Positions 50,416-58,611 of a stretch of 64,000 nt of DNA are shown here, piece by piece (the stretch's first letter is position 1; every line of letters starts with the position of its first letter). The DNA comes from Lysobacter sp. FW306-1B-D06B (GTDB taxonomy: Bacteria; Pseudomonadota; Gammaproteobacteria; Xanthomonadales; Xanthomonadaceae). Both the position numbers and the translations under genes were made by a program. The DNA lies in contig NZ_CP151802.1 in NCBI RefSeq assembly GCF_038446665.1, positions 1,426,001 through 1,490,000 of the forward strand, in the 5' to 3' direction. A model generated the notes under the pieces. It saw only the letters and a list, made by a program, of their open reading frames with translations. It was not told the DNA's origin and searched no databases.

Positions 50416-51816
50416 ATGAGCTGGGGCCAGCCGCGTTCGCTGCAAGCCCGCCAGCTGCTGGCGGCGAGCCTGGGCCTGATCGCGTTCCTCGCGCTGGCGG
50501 GTTACGCGCTGGACCGCGCGTTCCTGGAAACGGCCGAGAGCAACATGCGCCAGCGCTTGCGCAGCCTCGCGCTCGCGTATGTCGCCGGCGGTGAATTCGC
50601 ACGCAACGGCGAGTTCATCCCGCCCTACGAAACCGTCGATCCTCGCCTGGAACGTCCCGGCAGCGGCCTGTACGCGGAGGTCGTGCTGCCCAATGGGCAC
50701 TGGGATTCGACTTCCGCGCAGGGGCCGATCCTGCCGGCGGGCAAGATGCTCGAGCCCAACGAGGAAAGCTTCGAGCGCGCGCTGCCCATCACCGAAATCA
50801 GCGGCAAGGCCGGCGAGGCGTACCGCTACGGTCGCGGCCTGATCTGGAGTGCCGGCAGCGACGATGCGCGCGCGGAATTCCCGTACACGATCTACGTGCT
50901 GGAGGACACGACCGCGCTGAGCCGGCAGGTGAGTGTGTTCCGCCAGGCCCTGTGGCGTTACCTCGGCGGCGCGGGCCTGATCCTGATGCTGCTGCAGGCG
51001 GTGATCCTGCGCTGGAGCCTGCGCCCGCTGCGGCGCGTGATCGACGAACTCAAGCGCGTGCAGCGCGGCCTGGCCTCGCGCATGAGCGGACGCCATCCGC
51101 GCGAGCTGGAACCGCTCACCGAGAGCATCAACGCCTTCATCGAGAGCGAGCGCGAGAACCTCGACCGCCAGCGCAATACGCTGGCCGATCTCGCGCACAG
51201 CCTGAAGACACCGCTGGCGGTTCTGCGCGCGCGCGTCGGCGAGGACGTCCCGGTGCAGGAACTGCGCGAGGAGATCGACACGCAGGTGCGCCGCATGAGC
51301 GATCTGGTGTCGTATCAGCTGGCGCGGGCCGCGCGCTCGGGCCATGTGCTGTTCGCCGCGCCGTTGGAGATCGAACCCTACGCCGACCAGATCGTGCGCA
51401 GCCTGGAGAAGATCTACGCCGCCAAGGGCGTGATCTGCGAATTCGATATCGACGAGGGCGTGAAGTTCTACGGCGAGCCGGGCGACCTGCAGGAAGTGCT
51501 GGGAAACCTGCTGGAAAACGCCTTCAAGTGGGCGCGCTCGCGCGTGTTGCTCACGGTGAAGGAGGGCGAGATCGCGCCGAACCGTCGCCCGGGCCTGCTG
51601 CTGGCCGTCGACGACGACGGCCCCGGCGTGCCGGAAGACAAGATCGATCTGATCCTGCAGCGCGGCGTGCGCGGCGACGAGCGTGTGCAGGGGCACGGGA
51701 TCGGATTGGCGACCGTGCAGGACGTGGTGCGCAGCTATCGCGGCACGCTCGACGTGAGCCGCTCGCAGGAACTGGGCGGCGCGCGGTTCGAAGTGGTTTT
51801 GCCGCCGGGCTTGTAA
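50416..51816 (+). CDS. phoQ: PhoQ-like sensor histidine kinase
   Basis: A 466-residue kinase: helix 1 (about 14-36), a periplasmic sensor of about 140 residues, helix 2 (about 175-195), HAMP, HisKA with His261 in LADLAHSLKTPLAVL, N-box VLGNLLENAFKWA, G1 VDDDGPGVPEDK and G2 GHGIGLATVQDV. The sequence pattern and pairing fit PhoQ of Xanthomonadaceae. The acidic patch for divalent cations is not clear from reading. Confidence 0.93.
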   Translation: MSWGQPRSLQARQLLAASLGLIAFLALAGYALDRAFLETAESNMRQRLRSLALAYVAGGEFARNGEFIPPYETVDPRLERPGSGLYAEVVLPNGHWDSTSAQGPILPAGKMLEPNEESFERALPITEISGKAGEAYRYGRGLIWSAGSDDARAEFPYTIYVLEDTTALSRQVSVFRQALWRYLGGAGLILMLLQAVILRWSLRPLRRVIDELKRVQRGLASRMSGRHPRELEPLTESINAFIESERENLDRQRNTLADLAHSLKTPLAVLRARVGEDVPVQELREEIDTQVRRMSDLVSYQLARAARSGHVLFAAPLEIEPYADQIVRSLEKIYAAKGVICEFDIDEGVKFYGEPGDLQEVLGNLLENAFKWARSRVLLTVKEGEIAPNRRPGLLLAVDDDGPGVPEDKIDLILQRGVRGDERVQGHGIGLATVQDVVRSYRGTLDVSRSQELGGARFEVVLPPGL

Positions 51817-51821
51817 GACGC

Positions 51822-52571
51822 TCAGGCGAAAGGCGAGGGGCCGTAGAAGCGTTCCAGGTGCGCGGCGACCTGCGGCATTTGTGCGCGCAGCAGGTGCGGG
51901 TCACTGAAGTGGTACTCGGTGACGACGGCGAAGAATTCCTCGGGCGCTTCGGCGGCGTAGCCGTCGATCCCCGTTTCGCGTCCGCGATCGACCTGCTTGC
52001 ACAACGCGTCGTAGGCGGCCTGGAAGTCGCGCGCCCACTCCTTCTGCCACGGACGCGGCAGCGGAGGCGTGCCGTCGAGCGCGCCGTCGAGGACGTCGAT
52101 CTTGTGCGCCATCTCGTGCGCGGCGACGCAGAAGCCTGCGCGCGGGTCTTCGCAATCGGCCACGATGTCGGCCCACGACAGGATCACCGGCCCCATTTCC
52201 CAGGCCTCGCCGATCAATTCGTCCTGCCACTCGTGCAGCACGCCGGCGGCATCGACATGCGTGCGATTCACGCGGAACGCGTCGGGGTAGACGATGAGTT
52301 GCGACCAGCCGCGCAGTCCTTCCGCGCCGAACTCCAGCAGCGGAAGGCAGCACACCGCGGCAAGCGTGCAGCGCTGCGCGTCGTCGAGCACGAGATCACC
52401 GACGGGCGTGATGGTCTTTTCATGGAGGAAGCGTGCGGTGAGTTCGCGCAGGCGCGCATCGCGTGCGGGATCGAGCGCGCGCAACCAAGGCACGCGCGCA
52501 TGCGCGGCGTGCCAGATGTCATCGGGAATCGGAGCGGGCGAAAACCGCAGGCGCCGGAACAGTCCTAGCAA
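51822..52571 (-). CDS. mtfA: MtfA-like zinc peptidase (M90)
   Basis: A 249-residue cytoplasmic zinc protein with HEMAHKIDVLDG (HExxH) and FAVVTEYHFSDPHLL (the third ligand Glu) and the MtfA N-terminus LRFSPAPIPDDIW. In E. coli MtfA binds the glucose repressor Mlc and acts as an aminopeptidase. No mlc is nearby. It converges on phoQ with 5 bases between them. Confidence 0.92.
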   Translation of the reverse strand: MLGLFRRLRFSPAPIPDDIWHAAHARVPWLRALDPARDARLRELTARFLHEKTITPVGDLVLDDAQRCTLAAVCCLPLLEFGAEGLRGWSQLIVYPDAFRVNRTHVDAAGVLHEWQDELIGEAWEMGPVILSWADIVADCEDPRAGFCVAAHEMAHKIDVLDGALDGTPPLPRPWQKEWARDFQAAYDALCKQVDRGRETGIDGYAAEAPEEFFAVVTEYHFSDPHLLRAQMPQVAAHLERFYGPSPFA

Positions 52572-52592
52572 ATCACGACGCTCGCGCGTTGA

Positions 52593-52853
52593 TCAGCGGA
52601 ACATGCCCGGCAGGAAGCTGTGCCAGCGCGGCGACTGCATGCGACCGCTGCTCGCGTCGCTGTGGACGCTGGGGCGGGCGGGCTTGGTGTCGCGTGCCGG
52701 CGCGGTCGCGCGCGGATTCGAGCGGGCGCTCTCGCGTGCGATCGAGGACGCTTCCGGGCAGCTGCCGCTGTTGGCGGAGCTGAGCTTGATCTCGCGCGCA
52801 GCCACGGTCGAGCTGGCGACCACGATCAGCAGGCACAGGCAGATCCGGAACAT
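52593..52853 (-). CDS. Small exported hypothetical protein
   Basis: An 86-residue protein: signal peptide (residues 1-19, MFRICLCLLIVVASSTVAA), a Ser/Ala/Arg-rich low-complexity middle and the motif QSPRWHSFLPGMFR at the C-terminus. GAGGA is 8 bases before the ATG. No known family. It ends 21 bases upstream of mtfA on the same strand. Confidence 0.65.
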   Translation of the reverse strand: MFRICLCLLIVVASSTVAAREIKLSSANSGSCPEASSIARESARSNPRATAPARDTKPARPSVHSDASSGRMQSPRWHSFLPGMFR

Positions 52854-53263
52854 GGCGGAATCCTCGGACGGACCCGGGGTAGACCCCGGGCAAGACTGGA
52901 CTATAGCGCGAAAACAGGACAGAGGCCGGACGGGCGGGTGGTGCATTGCAGCAACTCTCCTTGTTCGGGCGGTGCCGCCGGATGGGCCGGCGGCGGCGTC
53001 CTCCGGACGGCGCCTTGCAGACGCAATCATCTCTTATCGATGCGCTCCTGGCGCAAAGGGTTGCAACGCTTCGTCGCGCTCGGCCACCGTCCCGCCGATT
53101 AGTCCCCGGGGATGTCCCGTATCGGGCTTTCCCGTGGGTCGTGCGCCGCCCGGGCGCCGTTCGTCGGCCAGTGCCGTTCCCGCATAATCCGCGCGATGAC
53201 GCCCGATGCCCGCCCCCCATCCTCCATGACCGCCGCCCGCTACCCGCCAGGGCGCTTGCGCTG
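52854..53263. other. Divergent upstream region of birA
   Basis: 410 bases without a convincing gene. It includes a hairpin (CCCGGGG / CCCCGGG at 52873-52890) in the leader of the exported small gene. It probably holds promoters for both sides. Confidence 0.5.
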
Positions 53264-54262
53264 ATGGACGAGCGCCAGTTGCTGCAGCGGCTCATCGCCG
53301 GGCCGGTGTCGGGCGATGCCTTGGCCCGCGAGGGCGGGCAGACCCGTGCCGCCGTGTGGAAGCGCATCGAAGCCCTGCGCGAGGCCGGCGTGCCGATCGA
53401 GGCGCGGGCGGGGAAGGGCTATGCCCTGGCCACGCCGGTGCATCTGATCGATGTGAATGTCATCCGGGCCGGGCTGCCGGCTGACGTGCATGCGTCGGTG
53501 GCGGCGCTGGAAACCGCGTGGACGATCGACAGCACCAACAGCGAACTCCTGCGACGCCCGGCCCCGGAGCAGGGTGCCCTGGTGCTGCTCGCCGAGCGCC
53601 AGACCGGCGGGCGCGGCCGACGCGGACGCGAATGGACCTCGCCCCTGGCCGCGCATCTCTACCTGTCGGTGTCGCGCCACTTCGGTGGCGGGCTGGCGCG
53701 GCTGGGCGGATTGAGCCTGGTCGCGGGCGTCGCCGCGGCCGAGGCGCTGCACGACGCTGGCTTCCCGACCGTCCGGCTGAAATGGCCCAATGATCTGGTG
53801 GTTGCAGAGCCCGGCGGGCCCATGCGCAAGCTCGGCGGCATCCTCGTCGAAGGCGGCGGTGAACATGCCGGGCCGGTGCGCGCCGTGATCGGCCTGGGAA
53901 TCAACGTGCGTATGCCGACCACGGCAGCGGCCGCAATCGATCAACCATGGTGCGACCTCGCCGGCCTTGCCGAACCGGGGGCGTCCGTCGACCGCAACCC
54001 AATAGCCTCCGCCGTCCTCGCGCGACTGCTGCCGGCGCTGGACGCGTTCGATGCCGACGGGCTCGCTCCTTTCCGTGCGCGCTATGCCGCCGTGGACGCG
54101 CTGGCGGACCGCCCCGTCACCGTGCATGCGCCCACCGCCGTGCTGCACGGTCGCGCGCTCGGCCTGGCTGACGATGGCGCCTTGCGCGTGCGCTTGGACG
54201 AGGGCGGGGAGCGAAGTTTCCATTCCGGCGAAGTGAGCGTGCGCAGCGGAGCCGATACATGA
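53264..54262 (+). CDS. birA: Biotin--[acetyl-CoA-carboxylase] ligase / BirA
   Basis: A 332-residue bifunctional BirA. N-terminal helix-turn-helix (residues 5-60: GDALAREGGQTRAAVWKRIE), catalytic domain with TNSELLRR, QTGGRGRRGREWTSP (biotinyl-AMP loop), KWPNDLV, KLGGILVEG and the C-terminal SH3-like domain. It attaches biotin to BCCP and can act as repressor. It overlaps coaX by 4 bases. Confidence 0.94.
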   Translation: MDERQLLQRLIAGPVSGDALAREGGQTRAAVWKRIEALREAGVPIEARAGKGYALATPVHLIDVNVIRAGLPADVHASVAALETAWTIDSTNSELLRRPAPEQGALVLLAERQTGGRGRRGREWTSPLAAHLYLSVSRHFGGGLARLGGLSLVAGVAAAEALHDAGFPTVRLKWPNDLVVAEPGGPMRKLGGILVEGGGEHAGPVRAVIGLGINVRMPTTAAAAIDQPWCDLAGLAEPGASVDRNPIASAVLARLLPALDAFDADGLAPFRARYAAVDALADRPVTVHAPTAVLHGRALGLADDGALRVRLDEGGERSFHSGEVSVRSGADT

Positions 54263-54999
54263 GCGCGTGGCTGTTCGACCTCGGCAACACGCGCTTGAAG
54301 TGCGCACCGCTGAATGCCGATGGCGGCATCGGCGAGGCGATCGCGTTGCCCCATCGCGAGGAGGATGTCGCCGCGGCGATGGCGCACCACCTGCCCGCGC
54401 GGATCGACGTGGCCTACTTGGCCAGCGTCGCTCAGCCCGGCCTGCGGGTGGCGGTGCTCGATGCGCTGGTCGCGCGCTGCGGTCGCATTTCCATCGCCCG
54501 GACGCAGCCGCGCTTCGGCGGTGTGCGCATTGCCTATGCCGATCCGCGCAAGCTCGGCGTGGACCGCTTCCTTGCCCTGCTCGCCGTGCACGCGCGCGTA
54601 CGCGGTCCGGCGCTGGTGTGCGGCGTCGGCACGGCGCTGACCGTCGATCTGATCGATGCGGGAGGCCGGCATGTCGGCGGTCGCATCGCACCGTCGCCCA
54701 CGCTGATGCGCGAAGCCTTGCACGCCCGCGCACCGCAGTTGCCCGACGTCGGCGGCCAGTACGACGACTTCGCCCGCGACACCGAGGACGCGCTGGCATC
54801 GGGTTGCGAAGGCGCGGGCGTCGCATTGATCCAGCAAAGCCTGGCGGCCGCGACGCAGCGCCTGGGCCGGGTGCCCGCGCTGCTGCTGCACGGCGGCGGG
54901 TCCGATGCGCTGGCCCGCCACCTGCCGAACGCGACCGAAGTCGCAACGCTGGTGCTGGAAGGCCTGGCCCGCTGGGCCTGCGTCGAGACCGCCGCTTAG
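54259..54999 (+). CDS. coaX: Type III pantothenate kinase
   Basis: A 246-residue CoaX: phosphate motif LFDLGNTRLKCA, DPRKLGVDRFLALLAV, CGVGTALTVDLID and GGRIAPSPTLMREAL. It phosphorylates pantothenate in CoA synthesis. birA-coaX-SPOR is a common order in Xanthomonadales. Confidence 0.94.
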   Translation: MSAWLFDLGNTRLKCAPLNADGGIGEAIALPHREEDVAAAMAHHLPARIDVAYLASVAQPGLRVAVLDALVARCGRISIARTQPRFGGVRIAYADPRKLGVDRFLALLAVHARVRGPALVCGVGTALTVDLIDAGGRHVGGRIAPSPTLMREALHARAPQLPDVGGQYDDFARDTEDALASGCEGAGVALIQQSLAAATQRLGRVPALLLHGGGSDALARHLPNATEVATLVLEGLARWACVETAA

Positions 55000-55008
55000 A
55001 ATCGCCCC

Positions 55009-55758
55009 ATGCTCGCTCGCGCCCTGGTCGTCCTGCTGCTGGTGCTCAATCTTGGTGTGGCCGCCTGGTGGACGCTGCGTGCGCCACCGGCGCCCGCGCC
55101 TGCGTTCGTGCCGCCGTCGGATGTGGCGAGGCTGCAGTTGGTCAGCGAAAAGCCCGGTGCGAAGCCGGCCGCGCCCGCGCCTGCTCCGGTCGCGCAGGGT
55201 CTGCCCGCTGCGTCACCGGCGCCGGCCACGCCTCCTGCCACGCCCACGCCCGACATGGCGATCGCCGCCACGCCGCCACCCGCGACGCCTGCCGCGTCCG
55301 CGCGCTGCTACAGCGTGGGACCGTTCGCCAACGCCTCGGCGGCCAACAGTGCGCGCGAGGTGCTGATGGCCGTGGCATCGCGCGTGGTGCCGCGCGAACA
55401 GCGCACGGGTTCGCCACGCGGCTGGCGCGTCTACCTTCCGCCGATGGCCTCGCTGGCCGAGGCACAGGCGGCCGCGCAACGCATCGCCGGCGCCGGGTTT
55501 GGCGACTACTTCATCGTCCGCCAGGGCAACGAGGCCAACTCGATCGCGCTGGGCCGCTATCGCAACGAGGAATCGGCCCGCCGCCGCGCCGACAGCCTCG
55601 CTGCCGCCGGCTTCGCCGTGCGCGCCGAACCGCTGGGCGACGGCGGCCCGTCCACGGTCTGGCTCGACCTCGTGGCCAAGCCGGAGTTCGACCCCGCGCG
55701 CGCCGAGGCCGCCGTGCAGGTTCCCGCGCGCGAACTCGACTGCGCGCGCATCCGCTGA
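55009..55758 (+). CDS. SPOR-domain protein
   Basis: A 249-residue protein with an N-terminal membrane anchor (residues 5-25), an Ala/Pro-rich linker (about 30-95) and SPOR-like repeats: YSVGPFANASAANSAREVLM, and YFIVRQGNEANSIALGRYRN. SPOR domains bind denuded septal peptidoglycan. It follows coaX by 9 bases. Confidence 0.88.
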   Translation: MLARALVVLLLVLNLGVAAWWTLRAPPAPAPAFVPPSDVARLQLVSEKPGAKPAAPAPAPVAQGLPAASPAPATPPATPTPDMAIAATPPPATPAASARCYSVGPFANASAANSAREVLMAVASRVVPREQRTGSPRGWRVYLPPMASLAEAQAAAQRIAGAGFGDYFIVRQGNEANSIALGRYRNEESARRRADSLAAAGFAVRAEPLGDGGPSTVWLDLVAKPEFDPARAEAAVQVPARELDCARIR

Positions 55759-55868
55759 GAGGCGGTGTCATGGGCGTGCGGGGCGGTGCAGGCTAGAATG
55801 CGCACGTCGCCGGCACGTGCCCGGTCGACGGGCCGGTCGCTCCGGCCGGATCCGCGAAGCATCGCAAC

Positions 55869-55944
55869 GCCGCTTTAGCTCAGTCGGTAGAGCAACTGAT
55901 TTGTAATCAGTAGGTCGTCCGTTCGAATCGGACAAGCGGCACCA
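55869..55944 (+). tRNA. tRNA-Thr (anticodon TGT)
   Basis: A 76-base cloverleaf: acceptor GCCGCTT / AAGCGGC, anticodon arm ACTGA-TTTGTAA-TCAGT with anticodon TGT, T-loop GTTCGAATC and an encoded CCA. A terminator follows. Confidence 0.97.
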
Positions 55945-55958
55945 ATCCAGGCACGCAG

Positions 55959-55978
55959 AGGCAGCCCGCGGGCTGCCT
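55959..55978 (+). terminator. Terminator after tRNA-Thr
   Basis: AGGCAGCC / GGCTGCCT stem with loop CGCG, 14 bases after the CCA end, followed by TTCG. Confidence 0.65.
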
Positions 55979-56163
55979 TCGCGCTTCTGGGGCAATGTCG
56001 CCCAGCCGCCATTGCGTCGTCCCATTCATGCCGCGACGACGCGCCGTCTCGAACGGCCGTGTGCTGGGCTCGACTACACTTGGACTTCCGAACCCGCCAC
56101 CTGGTTTTTTCCCGGGATGCTGTGCGCATCGGCGGATCCACACCCTTACGAGGACGTCGTTCG

Positions 56164-57087
56164 ATGAGTCGTACTTACCCTCCGGTTTCGCTGATCGGCG
56201 CACCCACTGACGTCGGCGCGGGCCACCGCGGTTCGCGCATGGGGCCGGAGGCGCTGCGCATCGCCGGGCTGGGCGAGGCGCTGGTGAGGCGCGGCGTCGA
56301 CGTGATCGATCGCGGCAATCTGGACGGTCCGCGCAATCCCTGGCAGAAGCCGGTCGATGGCTATCGGCACCTTGCCGAAGTCGTGGCCTGGAACCGGGCC
56401 GTGATGGACGCGGTCGGCGCCGAACTCGACGAAGGGCGCCTGCCCATTCTTCTGGGCGGCGACCATTGCCTGGGACTGGGTTCGATCACCGCCGTCGCCC
56501 GCCACTGCCGCCAGGCCGGCAAGCAACTTCGCGTGCTCTGGCTCGATGCGCACGCCGACTTCAACACCAGCCAGGTCACGCCGTCGGGCAACGTGCATGG
56601 CATGCCGGTCGCATGCTTGTGCGGACTGGGGCCGGACGCGCTGACCCACCTCGGCGGCGAAGGGCCGGCGATGCGGCCGGAAGAGATCCGCCAGATCGGT
56701 ATCCGTTCCGTGGACGAAGGCGAGAAACGCCTCGTCCAGGAGTACGGCCTGGACGTGTACGACATGCGCTACATCGACGAGATCGGCATGAAGCGCGTGA
56801 TGGAAGAAGCGCTGGAAGGCGTGGACGACAACACGCACCTGCACGTGAGCTTCGATGTGGACTTCCTCGACCCGAGCATCGCGCCAGGCGTGGGCACCAC
56901 CGTGCCGGGAGGGCCCAATTACCGCGAGGCGCAGCTGGTGATGGAGATGATCGCCGACACCGGACGCATGGCGTCGCTGGACATCGTCGAGCTCAACCCG
57001 ATCATCGACAAGCGCAACCGCACCGCCAGGCTTGCCGTGGATCTGGTGGAAAGCCTGTTCGGCAAGTCCACGCTGATGCGCGACTGA
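56164..57087 (+). CDS. rocF: Arginase
   Basis: A 307-residue arginase: GGDHCLGLGS, DAHADFNT and SFDVDFLDPSIAPGVGT contain the six manganese ligands, and SGNVHGMP is the substrate loop. It converts arginine to ornithine and urea. It begins 219 bases after tRNA-Thr. The first gene after it is an entericidin-like lipoprotein. Confidence 0.95.
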   Translation: MSRTYPPVSLIGAPTDVGAGHRGSRMGPEALRIAGLGEALVRRGVDVIDRGNLDGPRNPWQKPVDGYRHLAEVVAWNRAVMDAVGAELDEGRLPILLGGDHCLGLGSITAVARHCRQAGKQLRVLWLDAHADFNTSQVTPSGNVHGMPVACLCGLGPDALTHLGGEGPAMRPEEIRQIGIRSVDEGEKRLVQEYGLDVYDMRYIDEIGMKRVMEEALEGVDDNTHLHVSFDVDFLDPSIAPGVGTTVPGGPNYREAQLVMEMIADTGRMASLDIVELNPIIDKRNRTARLAVDLVESLFGKSTLMRD

Positions 57088-57212
57088 GCGGCGCGGCGCG
57101 GGCCTGAACTTCTGCTGACATCCCGCCATTGCCCGGAGGGGCAGGGCGGATGCGGGCGGATCGCGGGCATGCCATCCTTTCCCCATCACCCACGCGTCTC
57201 CCGGAGAGACAC

Positions 57213-57347
57213 ATGAAGCGTTTCATCAGTCTGGTCCTGCTCGCCACCGTTTCCCTCGTCGTGCTCAATGGCTGCAACACCATGGAAGGCCTGGGCAAGG
57301 ACGTGGAAAAGCTCGGCCAGAAGATCGACGACAAGGCCAGCCGCTGA
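57213..57347 (+). CDS. Entericidin-like lipoprotein 1
   Basis: A 44-residue prolipoprotein: hydrophobic signal and lipobox LNGC (Cys21), then NTMEGLGKDVEKLGQKIDDK, the entericidin A/B pattern. GGAGAG is upstream. It is followed by its own terminator. It is the most divergent of three. Confidence 0.9.
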   Translation: MKRFISLVLLATVSLVVLNGCNTMEGLGKDVEKLGQKIDDKASR

Positions 57348-57365
57348 CGCCGGCAGGCAGTCCGG

Positions 57366-57388
57366 GGCCGGCATCCGCCGGCCTTTTT
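57366..57388 (+). terminator. Terminator after entericidin 1
   Basis: GGCCGGC / GCCGGCC stem with loop ATCC followed by TTTTT. Confidence 0.92.
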
Positions 57389-57501
57389 GCTGTCCGCCTT
57401 CCGGGGCGCGCGTCCACTTGGCGTTCACGGCCGCTCGCGTCAGATGCACACGCACGCTGCGGCGTGACGTGCGTTTGATCAATCGAGCCGAGGTGATACC
57501 C

Positions 57502-57639
57502 ATGAAGCGTTTGATGGCCCTGCTCCTGTTGGCCCTGTTTTCCGTCGGCACGCTGAGCGCCTGCAACACGGTCGCCGGCGCCGGCAAGGATGTGCAGAAG
57601 GCGGGCGAAAAAGTGGAAGACGCGGCGAAGGGCGAGTAA
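57502..57639 (+). CDS. Entericidin-like lipoprotein 2
   Basis: A 45-residue prolipoprotein: lipobox LSAC (Cys21) then [20 protein letters not shown]. It is nearly identical to entericidin 3 in the first 41 residues. Ribosome site GAGGTG. It has its own terminator. Confidence 0.92.
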   Translation: MKRLMALLLLALFSVGTLSACNTVAGAGKDVQKAGEKVEDAAKGE

Positions 57640-57664
57640 CGCCTGCAAGCCCAGTGTGTTGCAG

Positions 57665-57690
57665 AAAGGCCGGCGCATGCCGGCCTTTTT
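57665..57690 (+). terminator. Terminator after entericidin 2
   Basis: AAAGGCCGGC / GCCGGCCTTT stem with loop GCAT followed by TTTTT. Confidence 0.93.
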
Positions 57691-57816
57691 GTTTGCGTCG
57701 ACGAAGCCTTGCCGCGCGCTGAATCATGCATGCGCACTTCCACTCCACATTCACGGACGCTCGCGTCTCATGCAGCCACCGCACGCAACGGCGTGCACGT
57801 GGTCGAGGAGAATTTC

Positions 57817-57969
57817 ATGAAGCGTCTGATGGCTCTGCTGCTGCTGGCCCTGTTCTCGACGGGCACCCTGAGTGCCTGCAACACGATGGCCGGCGCGGGC
57901 AAGGACGTGCAGAAGGCCGGCGAAAAGGTCGAAGACAAGGCCGAGGACTGCAAGGACGGCAAGTGCTGA
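57817..57969 (+). CDS. Entericidin-like lipoprotein 3
   Basis: A 50-residue prolipoprotein: lipobox LSAC (Cys21), [20 protein letters not shown] and an added tail AEDCKDGKC with two cysteines. The tail distinguishes it from entericidin 2. GAGGAG is upstream. Entericidins are small membrane lipoproteins described as toxin/antidote in E. coli. Confidence 0.92.
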   Translation: MKRLMALLLLALFSTGTLSACNTMAGAGKDVQKAGEKVEDKAEDCKDGKC

Positions 57970-57996
57970 TGCAGTGATCCGCAAACGTGGATGGAG

Positions 57997-58026
57997 AAGG
58001 GCCGGAGCAATCCGGCCCTTTTCTTT
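57997..58026 (+). terminator. Terminator after entericidin 3
   Basis: AAGGGCCGGA / TCCGGCCCTT stem with loop GCAA followed by TTCTTT. Confidence 0.92.
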
Positions 58027-58168
58027 GCTTGCAGCGCGACCCGCTTACGCGCGCGTTCACCGACATCAAGCAGTGCCTAACGTAATCGCGACCTCATTCG
58101 AATGCGTGCATTGCGAAGCTGATGACGCGGTGAGGCAACCGCACTCCCACACAAGAGGAATGCAACGG

Positions 58169-58369
58169 ATGAACAAAGACATCATCGCCGGCAAGTGGAC
58201 CCAGCTGAAGGGCAAGGCACAGGCGCGTTGGGGCGACCTGACCGACGACGACTTCGATGTCGCCGAAGGCAACGCCGAATACCTCGCCGGCAAGCTGCAG
58301 GAGCGCTACGGCTGGGAGCGCGATCGTGCCCAGCAAGAGGTTCGCGATTTCGAGAAATCGCTGAACTGA
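58169..58369 (+). CDS. CsbD family stress protein
   Basis: A 66-residue CsbD protein: [33 protein letters not shown] and [14 protein letters not shown] are diagnostic. An in-frame ATG at 58160 would add three residues. CsbD proteins are general-stress-induced; their role is not known. Confidence 0.93.
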   Translation: MNKDIIAGKWTQLKGKAQARWGDLTDDDFDVAEGNAEYLAGKLQERYGWERDRAQQEVRDFEKSLN

Positions 58370-58458
58370 TTGCACGATGCGGCGCGTGCCGCAGCGGGGC
58401 GGCAAGGGCCGTCAACGGCACGCGCCAACCGGGACGATTGCCCGGTACGAAGAGAAGT

Positions 58459-58490
58459 CAGAAGGGCGGATCCGACGATCCGCCCTTCTG
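58459..58490. terminator. Terminator after csbD
   Basis: A perfect 14-base-pair stem CAGAAGGGCGGATC / GATCCGCCCTTCTG with loop CGAC. No T-run. Confidence 0.75.
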
Positions 58491-58611
58491 CGCAGGGCGG
58501 CTGTGCCGGGTCGGGCCGCCTGAAAACGGTCCGGGAAGGCGCGTCCGAGACGCCCTGCGCCGCGGGCCCCGGCAGGTACACTGTGGGGCCGTTTCCCGCA
58601 GTCAGTGTTCG

